Part shown: in pieces, positions 29,452-38,713 of the stretch
Layout: each line of letters begins with the position of its first letter
Position numbering within the stretch: the first letter of the stretch is position 1
Assembly: GCA_029884425.1 (NCBI GenBank)
Contig: JAOUHV010000012.1
Coordinates: 1 to 62,010 of the forward strand
From: Gammaproteobacteria bacterium
GTDB lineage: Bacteria; Pseudomonadota; Gammaproteobacteria; S012-40
Direction of reading: 5' to 3'
DNA length: 62,010 nt
Notes under the pieces: generated by a model
Told to the model about the DNA's origin: nothing
Database searches by the model: none
What the model saw: only the letters and a program-made list of their open reading frames with translations
Position numbers and translations under genes: made by a program

Positions 29452-30702
29452 ATGAGCAAGACATTAAAAGTTAAAGATTTTTCCTGTCTACCTCTGTTGG
29501 GGCTATCGCTGCTAATGGCAATCCCTGCTGCCCATGCTGCGCCCCCCATCAAATTCGATTCCTGGCACGTCGACAATAGCGGAAAAATAGTTGCCCAGTG
29601 CCCCATTGGTTTCAACTGTTTTGGCTCCACCACCTCTCAGGGCATGTTTCAACAAACAGTGATCACTCCTGAAGGCAAACGCTATGTACAAAACATCGTC
29701 TACGACAAAGACAAAACCCAGGGCCTGCTGACCGACGAGAATTTCGTCAACATTGACCCCATCAACAATGGCGGCAATGGTGGCATTTCCGGCAAACAGG
29801 TTATCAAAGGCAGCAATACCCAGGGCGATTACGATTCCGTGGTATTGCTCAATCTTGGCTGGGCCGCCAGTAATGATGCCCCTGAAATCCTCATTGATTC
29901 CACCATCTTTGGCACCGGTAGAGAGAAACGCGGCCGCAGCCAGGGCACCTACTACGAACATTTCCGCTACGAGGGCGAAAAAGACAGAGAAGGTAACGAC
30001 TTGGGTTCGTTCACCCTTACCCGCTCCGAACTGGGAGCGAGCAAAGACCGTAAAGTCCAGGCTTGGCAGGTGTTTGAAACGCGAATAGCGACAGGCACGC
30101 GCGTCGCCAATGCGGGTGCGATTACCACCACCGATGAAGGCGTCCCCAGTTTTTGGAGTGGCCGTCGCGGCCCAGGCAATGTGAACGACAACTCTGGCTA
30201 TTTAGGTAGCTCTGATCCTACCCCCGTCGACAATTGGGCAAAAGCTCCCAAGACCAATCCAGGCATGGGCCCCAATGTTGGCGGATCACCAGGACCTGGT
30301 TCGGGCGGACGCCCAATCTCGGGCGGGGATGTCGCCAAGAGCGGACCGTTTGGCTCGTTCAACTATGACCCCACCGGTGACACAGACGGCGCCAACCTTC
30401 AGGTGGCTGGACGTTATGCCGGTACGGTTAGATGGAATCCTGGCGACAAGGTACAAACCGTGTACATTGGTCAAGACTTAGGATCGGGGGTAGGTGCGTT
30501 CTCATTCCAGGCATTCGATAATCTGTCTAACACCGAGAGCTATGCCGCTATCCGCAAGTTGCGCGATACCACTCCCACTGTCTGGACTATGGATCCCTTT
30601 GGTCCACTTACCGGGATGAAGACCGACGGTTTAAGCTTAGCTAACGATAAAAGTTTTACGGCAGCTTCCACACCTACACCGCCCGGCGGCACGGGACCAT
30701 AA
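29452..30702 (+). CDS. Secreted Gly-rich protein, no family recognised
   Basis: A 416-residue exported protein. The ATG at 29452 follows CAGGTGAGAG. The signal peptide is about residues 1-29 (LLMAIPAAHAA). The mature part has an N-terminal region with two Cys (AQCPIGFNCFG), a central mixed region, and a Gly/Pro-rich linker (~265-300, MGPNVGGSPGPGSGG). A C-terminal beta-rich part follows (NLQVAGRYAGTVRWNPGDK) and the tail is PTPPGGTGP. It is convergent with the next gene, 12 bp between stops. Its position after two Lcl_C proteins suggests an envelope or surface role. Function unknown. Confidence 0.7.
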   Translation: MSKTLKVKDFSCLPLLGLSLLMAIPAAHAAPPIKFDSWHVDNSGKIVAQCPIGFNCFGSTTSQGMFQQTVITPEGKRYVQNIVYDKDKTQGLLTDENFVNIDPINNGGNGGISGKQVIKGSNTQGDYDSVVLLNLGWAASNDAPEILIDSTIFGTGREKRGRSQGTYYEHFRYEGEKDREGNDLGSFTLTRSELGASKDRKVQAWQVFETRIATGTRVANAGAITTTDEGVPSFWSGRRGPGNVNDNSGYLGSSDPTPVDNWAKAPKTNPGMGPNVGGSPGPGSGGRPISGGDVAKSGPFGSFNYDPTGDTDGANLQVAGRYAGTVRWNPGDKVQTVYIGQDLGSGVGAFSFQAFDNLSNTESYAAIRKLRDTTPTVWTMDPFGPLTGMKTDGLSLANDKSFTAASTPTPPGGTGP

Positions 30703-30714
30703 GGAAAGGTGACC

Positions 30715-31539
30715 TTAGGCGCGCCCAGCAACAACGTCCGAGGTTTCGACAAGCTCCTTGGCGTTTTCCTCTATGCCAAGGAATACCTCGCGATAGGCGA
30801 CATACATGTACACACCTAGTAGCGGCAACAAAGCCAGCGACAACCACGGTAATGCCGCCAAAGCCCCCAACAACAAAATACTCCAGCTAAGCAGCACCAC
30901 ACTCATCGGGTGGATATTCATCAACGTCGCCCTATGACTGAGCGCCTGAGCCTCGGCATAGCTCAGCTCATGAAACATCATCAACGGGATCGCAAAGAAA
31001 ATACGCAGTGAAAACGTGGCCAGCACCGAGAAATACAAAAACGCCGCAGCCAACTTCATTTCCAGTTGTACCGCTGACAAACCGGCTGCCTCTGCCAATC
31101 GGGCCGCCAGCTCATTACAGCCAGCCAACACACTTTTATCCGGCGCTACCGTCAAAGTAACTACCCAATAAAACGCCCCGATGAACAAAGTCAAAAGTGC
31201 CATTTTAAACAACGATCGCTGACAACGCAGAAGCGCAAAGATATGGCCAGTAAATGTCACAGTCTGTGAATTATCCGCCGAATAGGCGAGCACCACCAAG
31301 TCGCCGAACACAAAACAAAGCACACAGGCCACGAATAGAAACAGTACTGACAGCAGCACAACCGATGGGGTCAACTCCGCCACACTTGTACCGGCAGACA
31401 AGGCAAAAAAAACGGATAAAAAAAACACCAGCTCAGTGGTCAAAAAAGCCAGCCAGCGGCGCCTGATCAGCATCCAGGACTGCTTAAACCAGTTAAGTGG
31501 ATGCATTAATTCAACGTGATGTGGTTCCAGCGTTTTCAT
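30715..31539 (-). CDS. Polytopic inner-membrane protein of unknown function
   Basis: A 274-residue protein with about six hydrophobic segments (roughly 30-50, 58-85, 110-130, 165-190, 210-235 and 238-255). The architecture resembles the BPSS1780-type membrane proteins of gammaproteobacteria, but I cannot show homology. Loops carry HELSYAEAQALSHRA between the fourth and fifth segments. No catalytic motif is visible. It is convergent with the secreted Gly-rich gene and separate from the PilZ gene. Confidence 0.7.
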   Translation of the reverse strand: MKTLEPHHVELMHPLNWFKQSWMLIRRRWLAFLTTELVFFLSVFFALSAGTSVAELTPSVVLLSVLFLFVACVLCFVFGDLVVLAYSADNSQTVTFTGHIFALLRCQRSLFKMALLTLFIGAFYWVVTLTVAPDKSVLAGCNELAARLAEAAGLSAVQLEMKLAAAFLYFSVLATFSLRIFFAIPLMMFHELSYAEAQALSHRATLMNIHPMSVVLLSWSILLLGALAALPWLSLALLPLLGVYMYVAYREVFLGIEENAKELVETSDVVAGRA

Positions 31540-31746
31540 ATAGCCCCCTTGCTTTAGCAGTTATCAATATCCCTATTAACTGCAAGGGCTAGACCGAATA
31601 TAAGCACTTCGTACCCGAATCACAAGGGAAAGAAACTCCCTCAGCTCCAGGTCGTGTTCAGCCAACATGGTCCTCATTGCTCCATAACGGCATAGGAAAT
31701 AGCGCGCTGAAGACAATCAGATTGGGATGAAGGAAAGCAGAGCCAA

Positions 31747-31773
31747 TCTGGTTGCGTAGCTACGCTCTCCAGA
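31747..31773. repeat. Palindrome in a 279-bp gap
   Basis: A perfect 12-bp palindrome, GCGTAGCTACGC (31754-31765), is nested in TCTGG...CCAGA. It lies between the membrane-protein gene and the PilZ gene. It could be an operator or a weak hairpin; no T-run follows on either strand. The rest of the 31540-31818 gap shows nothing else I can name. Confidence 0.35.
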
Positions 31774-31818
31774 CCAACGCTCAAAAGAATTTAAAGACAA
31801 ACAACCGGCAATCCGCGT

Positions 31819-32439
31819 TTATTGATTATCGTTTCCATCAATAACTTGCCTAATCTGTTCCCGCTGCCGATCAAAAATAAACCGAGTTAATTGCTTACGC
31901 TCGTAATCGGTAATCAATGGGAAAGATACACCAACACGGTACATTTTCGGATCATCTTCGACTGTCCCCAGGTAAACAACCTTGGCATATGTCTGCAATC
32001 CCAACTGAAAACCACTGATAGAAACTCGACAAAAAACGAAGCTACCTTTTTTGGGCGGCTTGGGCGTATCAAAACTCAACCCCCCTTCACTGATATCCAC
32101 GGTTTTCGCTCGTACAAACCGGTTACCCGACGAATCCGCCAAGCTGGCATTGTGAAAAAACACCATTCCGGCGATCACATCCAGTTTTTGATTTAAACCT
32201 TCCAGGTACTGAGCTATCGCCGGCGACTCTGCCCGCACATTGGCCAGCAGCGGCATTAACTGACGACTGATCGCATCGAGCATGAAGGTCGCGTCAATCT
32301 TGCTGCCTTCCCCTCCCTTGCGGATTTTAGCCGCTTCCTGCACTTCTTCCAGAGTCGCAGCCCGGTACTCCAAGGCCACCTGCTCCTGAAGACGAAAGAA
32401 ATTACGCTGTTCTTCCCCGGCGTCTTTTTCGCTACTCAT
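31819..32439 (-). CDS. PilZ-domain protein with inserted helical region
   Basis: A 206-residue cytoplasmic protein. The C-terminal part has the PilZ marks VDISEGGLSF (D/NxSxxG motif) and MYRVGVSFPLI. The N-terminus RNFFRLQEQVALEY looks like the first PilZ strand. A helical insert of about 90 residues separates it from the D/NxSxxG strand. The usual RxxxR c-di-GMP motif is incomplete: only one Arg of the pair is clear. The layout recalls tetrameric PilZ proteins with a long helix (XC_6012 type), some of which do not bind c-di-GMP. It lies alone downstream of the RND operon. Confidence 0.82.
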   Translation of the reverse strand: MSSEKDAGEEQRNFFRLQEQVALEYRAATLEEVQEAAKIRKGGEGSKIDATFMLDAISRQLMPLLANVRAESPAIAQYLEGLNQKLDVIAGMVFFHNASLADSSGNRFVRAKTVDISEGGLSFDTPKPPKKGSFVFCRVSISGFQLGLQTYAKVVYLGTVEDDPKMYRVGVSFPLITDYERKQLTRFIFDRQREQIRQVIDGNDNQ

Positions 32440-32542
32440 TCGACACTTTCCTCATGACATACAAAAGACTGGCACTACCCATCTGCAACATCCATGCTGG
32501 ATAACCTAGAGAAAATAACAAGGTAAGAAGAGGAAAATCATT

Positions 32543-32582
32543 TTGAAAGGGACGGCGCGCCTTCCGTGACGCGCCATTTCAA
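32543..32582 (-). terminator. Long interrupted hairpin after the RND operon
   Basis: TTGAAA...GGCGCG-N10-CGCGCC...TTTCAA forms a two-part stem 107 bases past the end of the permease gene. No clear T-run follows on the minus strand, so it may be a terminator or a 3'-UTR structure. Confidence 0.4.
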
Positions 32583-32688
32583 CCACATCCTTGCCACCAC
32601 CGATCCCGTGGGGTGCAGCAAATCCGCTTTGCCGTCCGTGTCGCAACAGAGTACCACAGCAAAACTTACCCACAATCCCCCAAAGGTA

Positions 32689-35600
32689 TTATGCAAACTT
32701 CACATTTTTCCTAGACATCCTCAACAGGCTGGGTAACAACAACAGGGTGAAAATTGTACTCACAGCCATCCCACCGACAATAACCGCCGCCAGCCCTCGG
32801 TACAGCTCACTGCCCGCACCGGGCATCAGCAGCAGCGGCAGCATGCCGCAGATACTGGTCGTAGTCGTCATAAAAATCGGTCTTAACCGCAGCCTGACCG
32901 CCTGAGCCACCGCCTCATCACGATTTAAGCCGTTTCGTTCGGCAGTACGTGTCTGATCCACCAGCAGAATGGCATTATTCACCACCAGACCAAGCAGAAT
33001 GACAAAGCCAATCATGGTCAACAAATCCATGGGCTGCGAGGTCAACGCTCCCGTCACCCGCAATGCAATCACTCCTCCGATGGTCGCCAGCGGAATGGTC
33101 AAAATCACCAGCAAACTATCAATGAACGAGCGGAACAACGCACTGATCAACAGATAAAGGATAACGATCGCCAGCACAAAACTGCCCAACATGGTTTCCA
33201 GAGCGGTATCCAGCTTGTCCGCCGTACCGGAATAACGCACAGTCCCGTCAGGAGGCATTAGATTCACCAGCGCAGGCTCGACTTTTTCCCGCAAAATATC
33301 AATCGCCTGCTCCAAAGGCATCCCCTCGGGCGGCGTCACCTGCAGGGTTATCGTGCGACGACGATCCAGACGGCGAATTTCCTCCGGCCCCGCTGTCCGC
33401 ACCACGTTCACCAGTTCACCCAGCGGAACCACGCCAGCATTGGGCGTCGCCAACGGTATGGATTGCAGTTCTTCCGGCGATTCCCATGACTGGCCACGCA
33501 GCACCACATCCAACCGTTGCTCACCGTCAAAATAATCACCGACCAGCAAACCATCACCCAACGCTCGAATGACGCCTGCCAACTGCGCCCGGGTCCAGCC
33601 CACTTCGGCAATGCGCCGCTCGTCCGGGTCCAGACTCAATTCCGGATTAGCCAGATCCAGACTGGGAAACGGCCGCACCGAGGCTCCTGGCAAGGCTTCC
33701 ATGATCGCACCAAATCCCATTTGCGCGGCTTCCACCAACGAGTCAATCTGACTTCCCTGGATATTCACATCAATGGTGTTACCCCCGGAAAAGCCGCCAA
33801 ACAGCGACGACCGCTTGGCAAACGCCATGGTGTCGGGAAAACCGCCTATCAATTGGTTGACCATGGGCACCAGTTCATTGGTGCGACTGGGATCTGCCGC
33901 CTGCACCCCCATAAACACCGCGCCATTAACGGCGACAAAGAAATAATGCTTCACCTGCGGCTGCTGCTCACCCTGCACATAGGGTTCCATTCGCTTGGCA
34001 ATGACCTGCCCCATTTCTTTCTCGATGGCATCGATATTCAATCCTGGCGGCGGCAGAATAAATGCGAAAACCAGGTTTCGATTTCCTTCCGGCAAATAAT
34101 CCGCTTTGGGCTTAAACGCCAACACCGCGACAACCGGGATCAACATCAACGCCAGCACCCACATCCAGCGCTGCTTCGGCGAATCCGTTAATCGCATAAT
34201 GCGGCTGGTAGTGTTATCCCAGGTCTTTGCCCACGGCTCGTGCGCCAATTCCTGGGTCAAATACCGACGCGCCAGCGTGGGCAACACGGTCACGGCGACG
34301 ATCAACGAGAAGGTAATCGCTACCGCAATCGTTACCGCCAGATCCGCAAACAATTGCCCTGCTTCTTCGCGCAAAAATACCACCGGTAAAAATATCGCCA
34401 CGGTAGTCACGGTGGATGCCAGCAACGCCGCCCACACTTCCGAGGTACCTTGCAACGCTGCCTTGTCTGGGGGCAATCCTTTTTCACGTAACCGGACAAT
34501 GTTTTCCAGCACCACGATTGCGGCATCCAGCACCATGCCCACTGCGAACGCGATCCCGGCCAAAGAAATCACGTTCAGCGTTCGGCCAAACATGTCGAGC
34601 AAAATAAATGTCGCAATCAACGACGTTGGAATCGCCATCGCAACCATCAACGTGGCGCGGAATTGCCACAAAAACAGCCATAGCACCGCGACCGACAAAC
34701 CTATCCCCAACACAATATTGGAAGTCACCATCGATACAGACTGATCGATGTACTCGGTTTCGTCATACACCTGATAAATCGATAAACCGGCACGCTGCAA
34801 TGGACCGCTGCTCAGCTCGGTCATTGCCTGGCGCAATTCCGCCATGACCGTGAGCACATTCACGCCGGTTTCGCGGTGCGCATTAACAGCAATGGCACCT
34901 TCGCCATTTTGAATTACAAAACCAGTGCGATCTCTCAATCGGGTTTCAACTGTCGCCACATCACGCAAATACACTGGGCGACCATTGCGCCATTCCAGCA
35001 CCATTTCCTGCAGGTGCTCGACATCGTATTTACCGGTAAAACGCACAGCATACTGACGTTTGCCCACGTCCACATCACCGGCAGACACGTCTTTGCCGCC
35101 GCCAGTCAGCTGCGACACTTTGGGAAGTTGAATGCCTAAACTGGCTGCTTTGTAGGGATCAAACGTGATGCGGACTTCTTTTTCCCGCCCGCCCCGCACT
35201 TCCGACATCGCTACGCCGGGAACGCGCTCGAATCGCGTTTGCACCACCTCTTCAACAAAATCCTGGTAGGTTGCGATAGGTTTATCGTTGCCCTCATTGG
35301 GCTTGATAATAAACCAGGCAATGGGGCGCGAATCGCCACCGATATTACTGATGATGGGTTCGTCCGCATCATCGGGATAACTGGGAACGCGGTTGAGACG
35401 ATTCATTACCTCAAGCAAGGCGCGCTTCATGTCCATTTCGACCGCGAAAGTAATCGACACTTCACCGCGACCGCGCTTGGCTTTGCCCACCATTTCGGTC
35501 ATGCCGGGCAAACCGCGCAACACTTTTTCCTGCTGCTCAACAATCTCTGATTCGATTTCTTCCGGTGCTGCAGAACGCCACACAGTGGTAATTGTGATTT

Positions 35601-35730
35601 GTGGCTGCTCCACTTCAGGCGTCAATTGAATGGGCAGGCGGCTCAAACTGATCACACCAAAAACCACTGCCAGCAACACTGCCACCAAAACAGCAACCGG
35701 ATTTCCCAAAGATGCGCGCGTCAAATTCAC
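32689..35730 (-). CDS. RND-family efflux permease (AcrB-like)
   Basis: A 1013-residue inner-membrane pump using proton motive force. Twelve transmembrane segments and two large periplasmic loops are arranged as in AcrB. Recognisable segments include GNPVAVLVAVLLAVVFG, the proton-relay helix GMVLDAAIVVLENI and the helix VVNNAILLVDQTRTAE. AcrB has Asp-Asp in the first and Lys in the second; here the second Asp is Ala and the Lys is Asn, a pattern of a different RND subgroup. The adaptor gene ends 2 bp upstream; no TolC-type outer-membrane channel is nearby. Substrates unknown. Confidence 0.93.
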   Translation of the reverse strand: MNLTRASLGNPVAVLVAVLLAVVFGVISLSRLPIQLTPEVEQPQITITTVWRSAAPEEIESEIVEQQEKVLRGLPGMTEMVGKAKRGRGEVSITFAVEMDMKRALLEVMNRLNRVPSYPDDADEPIISNIGGDSRPIAWFIIKPNEGNDKPIATYQDFVEEVVQTRFERVPGVAMSEVRGGREKEVRITFDPYKAASLGIQLPKVSQLTGGGKDVSAGDVDVGKRQYAVRFTGKYDVEHLQEMVLEWRNGRPVYLRDVATVETRLRDRTGFVIQNGEGAIAVNAHRETGVNVLTVMAELRQAMTELSSGPLQRAGLSIYQVYDETEYIDQSVSMVTSNIVLGIGLSVAVLWLFLWQFRATLMVAMAIPTSLIATFILLDMFGRTLNVISLAGIAFAVGMVLDAAIVVLENIVRLREKGLPPDKAALQGTSEVWAALLASTVTTVAIFLPVVFLREEAGQLFADLAVTIAVAITFSLIVAVTVLPTLARRYLTQELAHEPWAKTWDNTTSRIMRLTDSPKQRWMWVLALMLIPVVAVLAFKPKADYLPEGNRNLVFAFILPPPGLNIDAIEKEMGQVIAKRMEPYVQGEQQPQVKHYFFVAVNGAVFMGVQAADPSRTNELVPMVNQLIGGFPDTMAFAKRSSLFGGFSGGNTIDVNIQGSQIDSLVEAAQMGFGAIMEALPGASVRPFPSLDLANPELSLDPDERRIAEVGWTRAQLAGVIRALGDGLLVGDYFDGEQRLDVVLRGQSWESPEELQSIPLATPNAGVVPLGELVNVVRTAGPEEIRRLDRRRTITLQVTPPEGMPLEQAIDILREKVEPALVNLMPPDGTVRYSGTADKLDTALETMLGSFVLAIVILYLLISALFRSFIDSLLVILTIPLATIGGVIALRVTGALTSQPMDLLTMIGFVILLGLVVNNAILLVDQTRTAERNGLNRDEAVAQAVRLRLRPIFMTTTTSICGMLPLLLMPGAGSELYRGLAAVIVGGMAVSTIFTLLLLPSLLRMSRKNVKFA

Positions 35731-35732
35731 AA

Positions 35733-36791
35733 CTAATTACCTGCGATTACGTTGACAGTCTGGCCCGGCCGCAAGCGCTCGCCGCCCCGCAGTACAATTT
35801 TGTCGCCCGCTTTTAATTGACCTTTCACCGCAATTAAATCGCCGCTGGCAATGCCGGTCTCAACATCCACCCGTTCGGCGGTTTTATCTTCGCCGACGCG
35901 ATAAACGTAATTGCCGGTGCGTCGCAAGATCAGCGCATCACGTGGAATCACTATCTCCTGTCGGGCATCACCAACTGGCACTGACAACCGAACGGTTTGT
36001 CCACCGCGCCACTGCGCACCTTCCACTGCCACCGCAACATCAAACAACAACGATTGCTGATCACCCAATGGCACCAGTGTGCGCACCACGCCTGTGCTGC
36101 GCTGATTGCCCTGTTGCACATCAACCCGTTGCCCCACTTTGATAAATCCGACGGACTCCACCGGCACGTGGGCTCGCACTTCTAGCGAAGAAGGATTGGA
36201 AAAATTCACCACGGTATTGCCGCTAGTCACCCATTCGCCCTCGCGTTTGCTGCGATTAATCACCACACCGGCAAACGGTGCCCGCACGGTAAAACGCTTG
36301 AGCTGTTCTTCATCTACCGCCAGTTTGGCGCGTGACACGGATAATTCACTGGCCACGACATCCCGATCCAACTGCATTTTATCCAACTGACTTTTGGCGG
36401 CGAATTCTTGCTTGCTCAATTGATGGATGCGCTTTAGTTCGTTATCTAAATAATTCAGCCGTGCTGTATCGCGCTTCAGCGCGGCACGATTCTCGGCAAC
36501 GCGCAAACGAAACATGGTGTCATCCAGTTTGGCCACGGGATCACCCCAACGAATCTGCGTACCGACCTCCGCCACCCACACCAGACGACCATCGACCTCC
36601 GCAGGCACCGCCGCCTCTTGCTGACTCCAAACAGTACCCGACACCATAACCGTGGGTGAGATCTGCAACTGTTTAACCTGACCGAGCTCTACGGGCGCAG
36701 CCGGCCGCTGGCGTTTTTGCTCTTCAGCAGATAATGCCGATGCACTCAAACACAAACATGCAACGAGACCCAACCTCAAAATCGGTTTCAA
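35733..36791 (-). CDS. RND efflux periplasmic adaptor (membrane fusion protein)
   Basis: A 352-residue exported adaptor linking the RND pump to an outer-membrane channel. The start is a TTG at 36791, with GGGAGG upstream. The signal peptide is about residues 1-22 (ending SALSA). Order: barrel-sandwich half (VDGRLVWVAEVGTQIRWGD), alpha-helical hairpin (~75-150), second lipoyl half (RAPFAGVVINRSKREG), beta-barrel (VRAHVPVESVGFIKVGQRV) and membrane-proximal domain. First gene of the two-gene pump operon. Confidence 0.93.
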   Translation of the reverse strand: MKPILRLGLVACLCLSASALSAEEQKRQRPAAPVELGQVKQLQISPTVMVSGTVWSQQEAAVPAEVDGRLVWVAEVGTQIRWGDPVAKLDDTMFRLRVAENRAALKRDTARLNYLDNELKRIHQLSKQEFAAKSQLDKMQLDRDVVASELSVSRAKLAVDEEQLKRFTVRAPFAGVVINRSKREGEWVTSGNTVVNFSNPSSLEVRAHVPVESVGFIKVGQRVDVQQGNQRSTGVVRTLVPLGDQQSLLFDVAVAVEGAQWRGGQTVRLSVPVGDARQEIVIPRDALILRRTGNYVYRVGEDKTAERVDVETGIASGDLIAVKGQLKAGDKIVLRGGERLRPGQTVNVIAGN

Positions 36792-37009
36792 ACTTGCCTC
36801 CCTCTGTTAAAATTCGTCCACAGCTTCAACCGTTGCCACAGACCAGTCAACAACACATTTATCTGTCTTGTGACTCTCAAAATGCCAACAAGGTTCGTGC
36901 CGGGATAAAGCCAAAATTATCAATCATTCGAATAGTTTAATCATACCGACAAATAAGCTGCCGCTAACAATTTAAATTTCGTGTTTCAACCCTTAGAGGA
37001 ATAAGGATT

Positions 37010-37453
37010 ATGCGCTGGTCTCCCCATGTTACCGTTGCTGCCGTCATTGAGCACAACAATCGCTTTTTGATCGTCGAAGAACTGGTGAGAGGCGAAGCAC
37101 GCTTTAATCAGCCGGCGGGACATTGGGAACCCAACGAATCATTGATCGAGGCTGTCATACGCGAAGTGCTGGAAGAAACCGCATACGATTTCACACCAAC
37201 ACACCTGCTGGGAATATATCACTGGCACAACACAGACAATAACATCACCTACCTGCGGTTTGCCTTTTGCGGTGAAGTGGGACAAAAACAGGATCGCAAA
37301 CTTGATGACGGCATTATCGCCGCCCACTGGTTGAGCTATGAGGATATCGAAAAATCACAAGAACAGCACCGCAGTCCGCAAGTGCTGCGCTGCATCGATG
37401 ATTTTCTGGCAGGCAAACGTCTGCCCATCGACGCCATTATTGAAGTGAGCTAA
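37010..37453 (+). CDS. nudJ: Nudix hydrolase, NudJ-like phosphatase
   Basis: A 147-residue Nudix enzyme. The box is GHWEPNESLIEAVIREVLEE with TAYDF following. Flanks match E. coli NudJ/YmfB, which hydrolyses hydroxymethyl-pyrimidine pyrophosphate and other nucleotide pyrophosphates: begins RWSPHVTVAAVIE, and has YLRFAFCGEVG and AAHWLSYEDI. The ATG at 37010 follows AAGGA. In many gammaproteobacteria nudJ precedes mnmA; here it is convergent with an HNH nuclease gene, stops abutting. Symbol assigned on sequence recall, moderately sure. Confidence 0.8.
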   Translation: MRWSPHVTVAAVIEHNNRFLIVEELVRGEARFNQPAGHWEPNESLIEAVIREVLEETAYDFTPTHLLGIYHWHNTDNNITYLRFAFCGEVGQKQDRKLDDGIIAAHWLSYEDIEKSQEQHRSPQVLRCIDDFLAGKRLPIDAIIEVS

Positions 37454-38041
37454 CTATTTCAAATCCAGCAAACGATCGTGACGGAATTGTTTTTTTAGGA
37501 ACTGCATCTGATCTGCCAGTATTTTGCGATTCAGTAATGCCAGATATTCCGCTGGATTGGGCACAAACGGCACGGCCAGCAACGGCATCCCCGCTTGCTC
37601 AGGCGTCCTCGCCCCCTTGGCCACGTTACAGCGCTTGCACGCGGCAACCACATTGGTCCAACGGTCTGCGCCATTTTGGGCTTTGGGAATGATGTGGTCA
37701 CGGGTCAAATCCCCGTCTGAGAAACGCTGTCCGCAATACATGCACAAATGGCCATCACGGCGGAACAGCTCGCGGTTACTTAAGTGAGGTGGGTGGATTC
37801 CGTAGTACTTGTGATTCAGTGTGCCATGAACGGCGATGATGGAGTTTACTTTGAGGGAGGATTGCTGACCGGTGAACCGCGAACACCCTCCCCTCACCAG
37901 CATATTGTTCTCGCCCACCTCCCAAGCAACCAGTTCTTTCGCGTAATAACACGCTGCCTCTTCCCAGTGTATCCAAGAAAGTGGCCGCCCCGTCACGTCC
38001 AACCGCAAAACCGTCAATGGCGCCGAGTTCAACATATCCAT
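37454..38041 (-). CDS. HNH endonuclease family protein
   Basis: A 195-residue protein with an HNH fold near the middle: CMYCGQRF, then LTRDHIIPKAQNG (catalytic His), WTNVVAACKRCNVAKG. The two CxxC pairs bind a structural zinc. The N-terminal ~90 residues are typical of a widespread family of chromosomal HNH proteins (VLRLDVTGRPLSWIHWEEA). These are not linked to restriction or introns and their role is unclear. No methylase or mobile-element genes are next to it. An ATG two codons in is an alternative start. Confidence 0.88.
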   Translation of the reverse strand: MDMLNSAPLTVLRLDVTGRPLSWIHWEEAACYYAKELVAWEVGENNMLVRGGCSRFTGQQSSLKVNSIIAVHGTLNHKYYGIHPPHLSNRELFRRDGHLCMYCGQRFSDGDLTRDHIIPKAQNGADRWTNVVAACKRCNVAKGARTPEQAGMPLLAVPFVPNPAEYLALLNRKILADQMQFLKKQFRHDRLLDLK

Positions 38042-38210
38042 CCCTCAAGCAGACAAGCAATACCGCACGTCGATCATACCGAATTGATATTTCAATTAAT
38101 ATATCGGCGTATAAATTACACACCTGAAGCCAAAATGTGACCTGGGCCACACTTCATGGTAAACAAATTCAAAATATGTACCGGCACCACTTGTTTTCTT
38201 AAGGCGAAAA

Positions 38211-38234
38211 AAAACCGGCTGCCGCCGGTTTTTT
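38211..38234. terminator. Bidirectional intrinsic terminator
   Basis: AAAACCGGC-TGCC-GCCGGTTTT is a perfect 9-bp stem with an A-tract before and T6 after. It lies just past the stop of the SleB-type hydrolase gene (minus strand) and upstream of the HNH gene, and can work in both directions. Confidence 0.85.
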
Positions 38235-38248
38235 CCCTCGCAAGATAA

Positions 38249-38713
38249 TTACGAATTATCCTTGCCTCTGAGGAACACATGACCACCCACTTTCAGGGTC
38301 TGCTCTTTGACACGCGCCCAGTATGGGTCTGCCAAATCCGGCGCGTAGTAGTACATCGCACCCTTGGTGTAATCAAGGTTCTTGTCGCGAATCGTCTCGT
38401 AGTTGTTGTAAACATGCCGGGCAATTTTTACCGCTTTATCCCAGGCATCTTTATCCACTGGACGATCGCTTTTGCCATCGTGTGTCCACGAAAATTGACG
38501 GCGCTGCCATACCACCTGACAGACCGTATCAGGAAACGAACCACTAAAGACCCGGTTCATCGTCACCAGACCAACTGCCAGCTGGCCAAATGCAGATTCA
38601 CCGCGCGCTTCAAAGTAAATGTTTTGCGCCAAACAACGCTCTTCCTGACTCAACGAGGTAGCCGCTGCTGTCCCAGTCGTCATTACAAGTAGCAAAAACA
38701 CCCATGCTCTCAT
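38249..38713 (-). CDS. Cell-wall hydrolase, SleB/CwlJ type
   Basis: A 154-residue exported enzyme. A signal peptide spans about residues 1-18 (LLLVMTTGTAAA). The hydrolase_2 domain carries the lytic-transglycosylase-like start CLAQNIYFEARGES (catalytic Glu) and GLVTMNRVFSGSFPDTVC, QFSWTHDGK and YYYAPDLADPYWA. It resembles SleB of Bacillus spores and the non-spore relatives common in proteobacteria. AGGTGGA lies near the ATG. A sigma-54 promoter match lies ~140 bp upstream and a strong terminator follows. Confidence 0.9.
   Translation of the reverse strand: MRAWVFLLLVMTTGTAAATSLSQEERCLAQNIYFEARGESAFGQLAVGLVTMNRVFSGSFPDTVCQVVWQRRQFSWTHDGKSDRPVDKDAWDKAVKIARHVYNNYETIRDKNLDYTKGAMYYYAPDLADPYWARVKEQTLKVGGHVFLRGKDNS

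Noticed and set aside
33517-34191. 224-codon open frame on the plus strand
   Set aside because: Antisense to the RND permease gene; composition is that of a shadow frame.
37454-38041. HNH gene as part of a mobile intron or restriction system
   Set aside because: No intron fold, methylase, integrase or flanking repeats; the family is a common chromosomal one.
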